Position numbers and translations under genes: made by a program. Under the pieces are notes generated by a model. The model was not told the origin of the DNA. It did not search any database and saw nothing but the letters and a program-made list of their open reading frames with translations. Shown here in pieces: positions 57,363 through 64,000 of a stretch of 64,000 bases of DNA. This DNA comes from Auriscalpium vulgare. Its lineage: Eukaryota; Basidiomycota; Agaricomycetes; Russulales; Auriscalpiaceae. The DNA lies in the NCBI GenBank assembly GCA_019915015.1, contig JAHBBC010000016.1:930001-994000 (forward strand), read 5' to 3'. The stretch's first letter is position 1. Every line of letters begins with the position of its first letter.

Positions 57363-60034
57363 TTAGCCTCCCCCGCAACCGCCGCCGCCGCCACCACCGC
57401 CCCCGCATCCGCCTCCCCCACCGCATCCGCCTCCCCCGCCACACCCGCCCCCTCCACCACAAGCTGAGCCCCCTGCACCGCACGCTGCTCCAGACCCCTT
57501 CACATCACAATCAGCTACTACATTCCACCGATAAGGCTCAGAGAAATAAACTCACCGCAGAGCAGCCAGAAAAGCCGCCTCCCCAGCCCCCAGCCCCCGC
57601 ATCGACCACATTCCCCGCGCCCGCGACACACCCGCCTATCCCGCCCATGCCGCCCCAGTAAAGCGGCACCGGCACCAAAAACGCCGGCGCAAACCCGAAC
57701 CCGCCGTGGTCGAACTGCTCCTTCGACGCCACGCCGTCGCGCCGCCGCGCGGCGAGGACGCGCTCGCGGCGGCGCTGCATCTTCTTCTCGTACGCCTGGT
57801 GGTTCGCCTTGTAGTGCGGCAGATCGGGCACGGCGACGCTGTTGTGGTCCGACGGGTGCGAGGCGGCGAGCAGCTCGGGGAGCTCGGGCGGCGGCGCGAG
57901 CGCCGACTGTGGGTAGTACCGCGAGCCGGCGTGCGAGACGAGGCGGGAGAGTTTCTGGCCGATCGTGTCTCCGGGCAGTGGGCAGCCGCATTGCATGTAC
58001 TGGACTTTGAAACGATCCTATGAGGTTTATTTAGAGATATGCGGCGAGTGGAAACCCTGTCGATTGGTACGCACAAACCAAGCTCGGCACGTCAGATCGA
58101 ATGCATTTGCCAGGTGCGTCTCCTCGACTTTGTCATCGCTATAAGTACCTGCATTAGTCCATTCGAGACGTAAACACTGTGGTACATACTGGTTGACGTA
58201 GCGCTTAACATACGCCTTACAGTTCGCTTGGTAGCGTGGCCCGGTGAGTTGATGTGTGTGCCATGCCAAGTCGATGTCGAGAGTTGGCACCAAGAAAGAC
58301 GAAGGAGAAGATGACATGAGGTCAAGGAACCTGCATCGTACTGTTCTCAGCGACGAAACAATGAGGAAGGTGATGCCGGCTTACGCGTGGTATCTGACAT
58401 TCGCATGATGAAGTGCGAGCTCGTCGTCCGGATTGTCGAAGTAGTCGGCTTCCGTCCAGTGCAGATCCTTCATTTTCTTGACGAAAGACCCCTGGCGCAG
58501 GACCTTCCGATCGCATACATACGTCAGCAGAGGCGATGGCAAAGATATCGAAGGCTTACGGCTCCAACTAGTTCAACGGAAAAAGGTCGCTGGTCGTGAT
58601 AGCACCCAAAGACCCTCGCCCCCCTAGTTCTCGTCAGTCCAACTGCCCGACGGTGGCGAGGAAATTCCCACTCACGTCCTTGCCCTTACTTTCAGCTGAA
58701 CAGCGGTCTTCACAGTGCTCCAATCCCAGCCTACATTCTGCGCCATCTCGAGCGCACTCTTCATGGGGCCGCGTTTCAAGGTGTGCCCCGAGGGCTTGAA
58801 CGGCGCAACTGTTAGGAGCTGCTCCTTGACCACGCGGGCGGTGGCCTTCTGCTCGGGTAAGACGGAACTGCGCAGCGTTGCCCTGATCAAGGGATGAGCA
58901 CAGTCGCATGCTAGTAAAGAGTAGCGTACTCACGGAAGGTAAACTCCTAGACCATACTCATCCCGTATCTTCTGCGAGTCCAGGTCCAGCGCCAGATCGG
59001 ACGTAAATCGAAAGATGGCCAGCTTGTCTCTTGTGATGACGAAAGCGCAGGTAGGGCACGTCACGGTGAACTTCTGTTGAGCGTATCCCGTTCCGTCGCT
59101 TTTCAGATAACCTACACCATGCCAGTCTTAAATTAGGTAGAGCAAATATGTGCACGTTGGAAGACTCACGAGCCTGCACTGCCTTCTCGCACACCGGGCA
59201 CTGGAGATTCTGGTGAGTGAGAACCTGTGCGGCTTCCAGAGGATCATACGGCGTGTCCGTCTCAGACAGCCAACTGGCTATGCGGGCTTCTGAAGGTGTC
59301 AGCTTGTTCATGTCGCCGAGCTCTTCCTGCCACCGAAGGCTTTCAGTACCAGAATTGATTCTAGACGAAACAGACACGAACCAGCACCTCCAGGAAGAAG
59401 CTGTCGGATGTTCCCAAAAGAGCACTCAATGGCAGGAGGGATTTGTGCCGGCTGCAGTCATCGGCGAATGACCTAGGGATACAGTTAGATAGGAGATTTT
59501 GGCAAAAGACTGCGAACGCGACTCACTCGGGATTTAGCATATACGCGTGCCATACCAGCCAGACGTCGAGCGGTGGCGCAGCGGCGTGCGCGAACTCCTT
59601 GGGGTTCGTCGGTGCAAGGTTGATGTTCTTCACCCAGCGCTCGAATCTGCCCGTCTGTCAACGCGGGCTCGACCAGCATGTCGCCGACAGACGACGCACC
59701 TCTCCACAGCCAGCCCGACAAACCACGCCCACCTGCGCTCTGTCTCCAAGCGCATGGCCGCCTCGGGCAGCGCAGCATCGCTCGCCTCGACTTCCTGTCT
59801 GAGCTGCGCAAACGCACCGAGGAGATTGAGATGACACTTGAGATGCTTGACCTCCACGAGAGGCACCTGCAGGTTCGCCGTGCCGATGCGATAGACGCCG
59901 GGGAAGCCGGGACGATTGGCGGATGTTGCAGTTGTGGAGGTCCCCGCTTCGGAGATCGCAGTGGTGCCGGCCGCACCATACGCTGGTGGGACGTCTGCAG
60001 ACGCAGCGGGGGCTTGAGTAGTCGCGCTGGCCAT
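57363..60034 (-). CDS. DUF1399 glycine-rich domain protein
   Basis: Member of the glycine-rich domain-containing (GRDP, DUF1399) family; biochemical role unknown. About ten exons from MASATTQAPAASADVPPAYG (60034) to a Gly-rich end. Family blocks are RFERWVKNINLAPTNP, PPLDVWLVWHAYMLNP, TLDIDLAWHTHQL, RYQANCKAYVKRYVNQ and DDKVEETHLANAFDLT. A likely zinc motif CPVCEKAV...CPTC lies mid-protein. The C-terminus changes to DHGGFGFAPAFLVPVPLYWG and then Gly-Cys repeats (CGGGGGCGGGGGC), ending with TAA at 57363-57365. A TATA-like element (TTATATAG on the minus strand, near 60080) is about 50 bp upstream of the start. Antisense frames on the plus strand are shadows. Exon borders in the middle (58.9-59.5 kb) are approximate. 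Confidence 0.85.
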
Positions 60035-60661
60035 GGTCGTGGATCAGGTTATGTTCAAGGGATGGGTTAGAGTTGCAGGCTATATAAGTGGTGCCTACGC
60101 TGTGCAGTGGAGGCTGCCGCGCGCGCGTGCTGTGCAGCCGCCAAGCAGCCGCAGTACCCTGACCGGAACTTGACCCTGTCGATACCTGTCGACGAATAGA
60201 GACAGAGGGCCGATGAGCGCACTGCAAGCATTGGCCATTATGTTTACGCATGAAAAAGAGGCGACCGAAGTGTTGACTACTTGTAACTTGAAAGCGCGAC
60301 GTGACTGAAAACTGTGGCTGTATCTGCTCCTATGGCACACCACTTTGACACAGCCTCTTCCAGGGGTGGCTTGCAATCGTTAGATACCCGGACCCGATTG
60401 GTAGAAGTTGATAGAGTGTAAATTGGTTGGTGCAAAGTACTAGTCACAGGTCTAGGCCACAGCACGTTAAACGTTCCGTTGCAGTTGCAAATACGGTAGC
60501 TGCTACAAGAATGCGTGTTCTAAGGTGGTTCATGTCTAGAGTGTCCGTATGGCAAAGAAATTGAATGCACACGGCCGCTTCTGCTACCCACAAACTGGTC
60601 AGGACAAACTCGAATCCATGAGGGACCAGCGTGACATGACATACCTCTGCTCGGCAGCTCC
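60035..60661. other. Intergenic region, DUF1399 / 5-alpha-reductase
   Basis: 627 bp between two minus-strand genes: the TATA box and promoter of the DUF1399 gene on the left, the 3' UTR of the reductase on the right. No gene seen. Confidence 0.5.
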
Positions 60662-61618
60662 TCAGAGCAGCCATGGAATGATCGCGCGCCTCTCAGACGG
60701 ATACGACGTCCCAAAACGCTGGTGATACCACTGGTGTCCGCGCACCGCCCTCGGTATCATGAGGAACACCTCCCCAAAGAAGAATGCCCATGGCGGCATG
60801 ACCGAGTCCGCGAACGGCGTGAACAGCTGCCCGACTTCGCCCAACGCACCGGACGTGAGCGCCGTCAGCACCGGCGCGACCGCGGGGAGCAGCTGCCAGT
60901 TTGGCGCAGGGCCCGCCGCGAGCGCGAAGCCGGCCCACTCGATCCACTCGCACAGGTAGTTCGGGTACGAGACGAGCCTGTACAGCCCGCCATGTGGGAT
61001 GGCGTAGTGCTCGCCCGCGGATTGGCCCGCCGCCTCGCGCGCCTTGCCCTTCGCCTTCGCCTTGCGCCGGAGGTTCAGCAGCATCTCGTCATGCGCGATG
61101 TTGCCAGCGAAGCCCGCGGCCCAGAGGGCGATGCCGAGCCAGAAGCGCGGGGAGGAGTATGCGTTGACGAGGATTGCGCCGAGGCGCGCAGATGAGAGGT
61201 AGGCGGAGAGTAGGAAACCGTTGACTGTGTTGAAAACGATGGCGGACAGGACGACGCTGAGGTGGGACTTGGACCGAGAGGGCGTCCGTAATGGTGAAAT
61301 GAGCGCACGATTGAGATAGTGAACAAAGAAAAGGAAAGTCAGAAGGAGCTGTGGGTTGATTTGCGGTCTTGAGAGGGAGGGTAGAGGGATGGCGTGTGGG
61401 GAGAAAGGGTGTAGCCAGAGTGTGACACCGAATGCTAGTGGAGAGATGAGCTCCATGAAGATCCAGGACGTGATCCCGTCAACCGCAAGCAGGCTACTTG
61501 GTGTCGCAAATCGCCCGAACGGCGCGTCGTAAAGAAATGACAGTGGGCATATCACAGCGGGCAGAAAGAGGAACCAGCGCTTGCTGACTGGAACAAGTGT
61601 AAATTGAGGCATGATCAT
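60662..61618 (-). CDS. Steroid 5-alpha-reductase-family membrane enzyme
   Basis: NADPH-dependent reductase of the 3-oxo-5-alpha-steroid 4-dehydrogenase family, probably in the ER membrane. One long exon gives 318 residues, starting MIMPQFTLVPVSKRWFLFLP and ending RRAIIPWLL. The family signature near the C-terminus is clear: HGGLYRLVSYPNYLCEWIEW, then GFALAAGP, and the final HQWYHQRFGTSYPSERRAI. Several hydrophobic helices precede it (LISPLAFGVTLWLHPFS, LLLTFLFFVHYLNRALISPL). An upstream exon encoding MSEYVALLKQIISIP (61686-61642) is plausible, because the family usually has a longer N-terminus. Its donor would join in the wrong phase at the best acceptor, so I keep the internal ATG. Substrate could be a sterol or polyprenol. 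Confidence 0.86.
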   Translation of the reverse strand: MIMPQFTLVPVSKRWFLFLPAVICPLSFLYDAPFGRFATPSSLLAVDGITSWIFMELISPLAFGVTLWLHPFSPHAIPLPSLSRPQINPQLLLTFLFFVHYLNRALISPLRTPSRSKSHLSVVLSAIVFNTVNGFLLSAYLSSARLGAILVNAYSSPRFWLGIALWAAGFAGNIAHDEMLLNLRRKAKAKGKAREAAGQSAGEHYAIPHGGLYRLVSYPNYLCEWIEWAGFALAAGPAPNWQLLPAVAPVLTALTSGALGEVGQLFTPFADSVMPPWAFFFGEVFLMIPRAVRGHQWYHQRFGTSYPSERRAIIPWLL

Positions 61619-61832
61619 ACAAGAACCCAGTTGAACATACCGGGATAGAGATAATCTGCTTCAGCAGCGCGACATATTCCGACATCGTGGGTGGTTGCGG
61701 CCTACTAGTTGAATGTTTACTGCACGACGAGTCGAGAGGTCGCTGACTCAGCATGCGCGGCCGAAGAATTACTTCGGCGAGTCTGCCGCAGTTCGCCGCG
61801 CTCCGCTGCCTGCCAGTCATCCACCATCTCCA
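61619..61832. promoter_or_regulatory. Divergent promoter, reductase / ISD11
   Basis: About 210 bp between the divergent genes. No TATA box is seen, which suits two housekeeping genes. The sequence may also include a first exon of the reductase (minus strand, 61642-61686). Confidence 0.4.
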
Positions 61833-62181
61833 ATGGCGAACCCACCCTCTGCGAAGACCATCCTTTCGCTTTATGCAAGCATGCTGCGCACCTCGCGCTC
61901 CTTCAGCTCATACAACTTCCGCGAGTACTTCGTGCGGAAGACAAAGATGACGTTCCGTGAGATCCAGGTGCGTAGTCGAGCCCTCTGCCCTTGACCGTAC
62001 TGAAGCGGTGCTTGGGTGACCGTAGAATGAAGAAGACCCAGCGAAGGTGTCTGCGTTTTACAGTCAGAGCGTGGCAGACCTCGCCGTGCTGAAGCGTAGT
62101 GCCATCGTCAATCAGTTATACGGCGGCTGGAAGCTTGCGGTGGAGAACCAGAAACCTCGCAGGGAGCGCGGCAATACATAG
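61833..62181 (+). CDS. ISD11: ISD11/LYRM4, mitochondrial iron-sulfur assembly factor
   Basis: Small LYR-family protein that stabilises the cysteine desulfurase Nfs1 in mitochondria. Exons 61833-61967 and 62026-62181 sum to 291 nt, 96 residues, the normal length. Key parts are ILSLYASMLRTSRSFSSYNF (the LYR region, here LYA), REYFVRKTKMTFREIQ, then after the intron NEEDPAKVSAFYSQSVADLA and IVNQLYGGWKLAVE. The order SLY...R..SFSSYN(F/Y)R matches ISD11 rather than other LYR proteins. The strict LYR tripeptide is LYA, a change to check. The start is the only ATG giving this N-terminus. Confidence 0.9.
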
Positions 62182-63105
62182 CCGCGCGGGTTTCCGGTTC
62201 TCATGCGTGCATGAGGAGAGCGGTCTTTGACCACGGTGGAGGTAGCGATCACTAGTTCCCCCTCTATGTCGAACTTCTTTCAATTGGTGATCTGCCTTGT
62301 GTTCGCCGTGCAGCCTCGTGCTGCGGCCGGCGCTTCGAGACGTGGCTCGTCCACCGCAACTCGTTCAAGTGGCTGCCAGAGTCCGCACTCCTAATGACTC
62401 TAGTGAGCGCTGAACGTTGGATGGCCTGGTGTAGCCGGTGTGGGGAGGCCGGCCTGTCCGAGCCGCTCACTCGGCGTATCTTCGCGCCCGCAGCTGTTGC
62501 GCAGCTGCCGCCCAATTGACTATTAGTAGTAGTCTCCGTGGCTGACCTTGGCACAGAAGATAGTCGTTCTGTTATAAGGTCTGCATCAAAATTACAGGGC
62601 CTGGCGGGTGGACCCCATTCGGGGATTGCCGAGGAATTTCTTCGTCTCTTGCCAGGCACAGATGGCGGTAGCGTCAGCAGAATTACTCTGTCGCGTCATC
62701 ACATGCAGTCATGCGGCCAATCTATTACTAGCAAGCCTTAGGCAAGGTCAAGAGTTTCAATATACTTGAGGGCGGTGACAACTATTACAAGTGCGAAACA
62801 GAAGCAAGCGGGCATAAGTACTCATTGCCTTATTTTCTGTCTACAAGATGACTTGTAGACGCGCCGTGTCCACGCCAACCGACGAGCATGTGCTGTGCGG
62901 TATGCGAGTGCTGTTGACAGCCAACGTGACTTCATATGGGACACTAGCACATTATCAAATGGACCAAAAGGCGCGTTTGTCCCATGCCAACCACAAGCTC
63001 GAGTGCGGTGACCGACTACTCACTTGCCCGGCACCACATCGGCCAGCGCCTGCGCGCACCACTCGAGCAGCAGCTGATAGCACATGCCGCGCGCGCAACC
63101 TCACT
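62182..63105. other. Intergenic region right of ISD11
   Basis: About 0.9 kb with no recognisable gene. Open frames here (for example 62264-62659 minus, 62848-63111 plus) show no family motif. The right end runs into the BCS1-like relic. Confidence 0.45.
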
Positions 63106-63698
63106 CTATAAGCAGGTGTCTTCGATGAGCACGAGCAGCGCGGGAAGCACGTCGCCTTGGCCTGCGTCGGCGGGAGCCTCACGTTCGCAAGCAACGTACC
63201 GAACAGCGCGCGAGAGCGTCGTCAGCGTGACGTCTCCCGCTTGCGCTTCACCTGCGCATGCAGGGACGAAGGCAGTTTCGTGGACATTCCGTGAAACAAT
63301 GGCGCATCTGCATCCACGCATGCGGTGCGTGCCCGGCCCTGCGACGAGCTTGAACAGCATCGCCGCGCTCCCATTTTTGCGCTGGCTCGTACGCGGTATG
63401 CACGTTCAGCTGGTAGCTGCGCGCCCACCGTTCTACGGCAGTCTGTTTTGCGAGCCATGCGAGACGCCACTCGTACGTGCAGTCCTTGTAGTTGATCTCA
63501 AGCGAGATGAGCAGACGCCGCCGTAGGGTGACGGGCGAGGCCCTTGCGCAGTGCCGTCACGCCGACGCCTATGCCCACACCTTGGCATAAATCAGGGACT
63601 GGCAGGAGATGAACGGAATCGTGGCGCACCATGAGGCCAAAGCCGGCTTGGAAGTACGAGCTGCGCTTCGAGGATGGAGTCTCGAGCTGAGCACTCAT
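63106..63698 (-). pseudogene. Relic of a BCS1-type AAA protein N-terminus
   Basis: Minus-strand pieces resemble the BCS1_N domain of mitochondrial-type AAA proteins, but they occupy different frames. Pieces in order: SYFQAGFGLMV (start at 63698), VGIGVGVTALRKGLA, then shifted LRRRLLISLEINYKDCTYEW and RSYQLNVHTAYE, then shifted MLFKLVAGPGTHRMR, with HAWMQMR in yet another frame, then GDVTLTTLSR and GDVLPALLVLIED. One shift lies at an A5 run near 63370. The AAA ATPase domain that should follow (GPPGSGKTS type) is absent. BCS1-like genes are often multicopy in Agaricomycetes, so a decayed copy is plausible. The upstream part at the right edge could not be read further. Confidence 0.6.
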
Positions 63699-64000
63699 GG
63701 TGCCGCGCCACGTCCACCAAAACCAACCCCTATTCAACCCGGGCCACTGCAGCGAACTGGAGACTGCAGAGAGGTGCCATGTACGATCCCAATACGGGAG
63801 GTGCGTGAGACACCCGTCGTCGTTGATATCGCTGACTCTGGAACTAGTGGGCGGGTAATGTGAGCATGCAGCGAGAACCGCACGTTCCTGGTGGGTCTCA
63901 CGCTGCGCTGCTCATGCGCGACATGTATCGGGGAGTGCGACCGCGTCGCGAATGGGCTTGAGGTCATGCGCTGAAGCGACGTTCCCGCAGAGGATCTGGT

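Noticed and set aside
1..64000. CRISPR arrays, phage or plasmid features, biosynthetic gene cluster
   Set aside because: The window is clearly eukaryotic nuclear DNA; no regular spacer-repeat array; the SDR, ABC exporter and M20 genes are scattered and lack a backbone synthase, so they do not make a credible metabolite cluster.

Overview
The window is nuclear DNA of a GC-rich filamentous basidiomycete, most likely an Agaricomycete (mushroom or bracket fungus). Genes are densely packed and split by many 45-60 nt GT-AG introns. The proteins include an F-box protein of the agaricomycete type, a TPT-family transporter, a glycine-rich DUF1399 protein and an Argonaute. No tRNA, rRNA, CRISPR array or intact transposon was recognised. 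All exon models were read by eye from splice signals, frame and family motifs. Gene ends are therefore better supported at conserved domains than at divergent termini.

Left third (1-22 kb). This part holds the end of a coiled-coil protein, a 17-exon VPS15 kinase/scaffold gene, a threonyl-tRNA synthetase with a possible upstream mitochondrial start, a CstF-64/RNA15 3'-end processing factor (minus strand) and an Hsp20 chaperone. About 4.4 kb without a recognisable gene follows, then an F-box protein and a 41-residue OST4 gene.

Middle (22-41 kb). Here lie a probable mitochondrial protein of unknown function, a RING finger protein with SUMO-interaction-like motifs, and a triose-phosphate/nucleotide-sugar type transporter. 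Two tandem M20 (PM20D2-like) peptidase paralogues share intron positions. They are followed by an IGHMBP2/Hcs1-type SF1 helicase, a basidiomycete P-loop ATPase and a Fic-domain protein.

Right third (41-64 kb). This part holds an intact slicer-type Argonaute, an SDR oxidoreductase, and a broken gene with two RNase III-like domains. A full-length ABCB-type exporter, an uncharacterised protein, a DUF1399 glycine-rich protein, a steroid 5-alpha-reductase-family enzyme and the iron-sulfur assembly factor ISD11 follow. A frameshifted relic of a BCS1-type gene lies near the right edge.

The genes are mostly housekeeping and do not form one pathway. The loosest functional grouping is small-RNA related: an intact Argonaute about 3.5 kb from a decayed double RNase III gene, with a Fic gene divergent from the Argonaute. 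I found no convincing new multi-gene system. The most useful leads are the ThrRS dual start, the double RNase III pseudogene, the RING/SIM protein and the Fic protein with a variant inhibitory motif.
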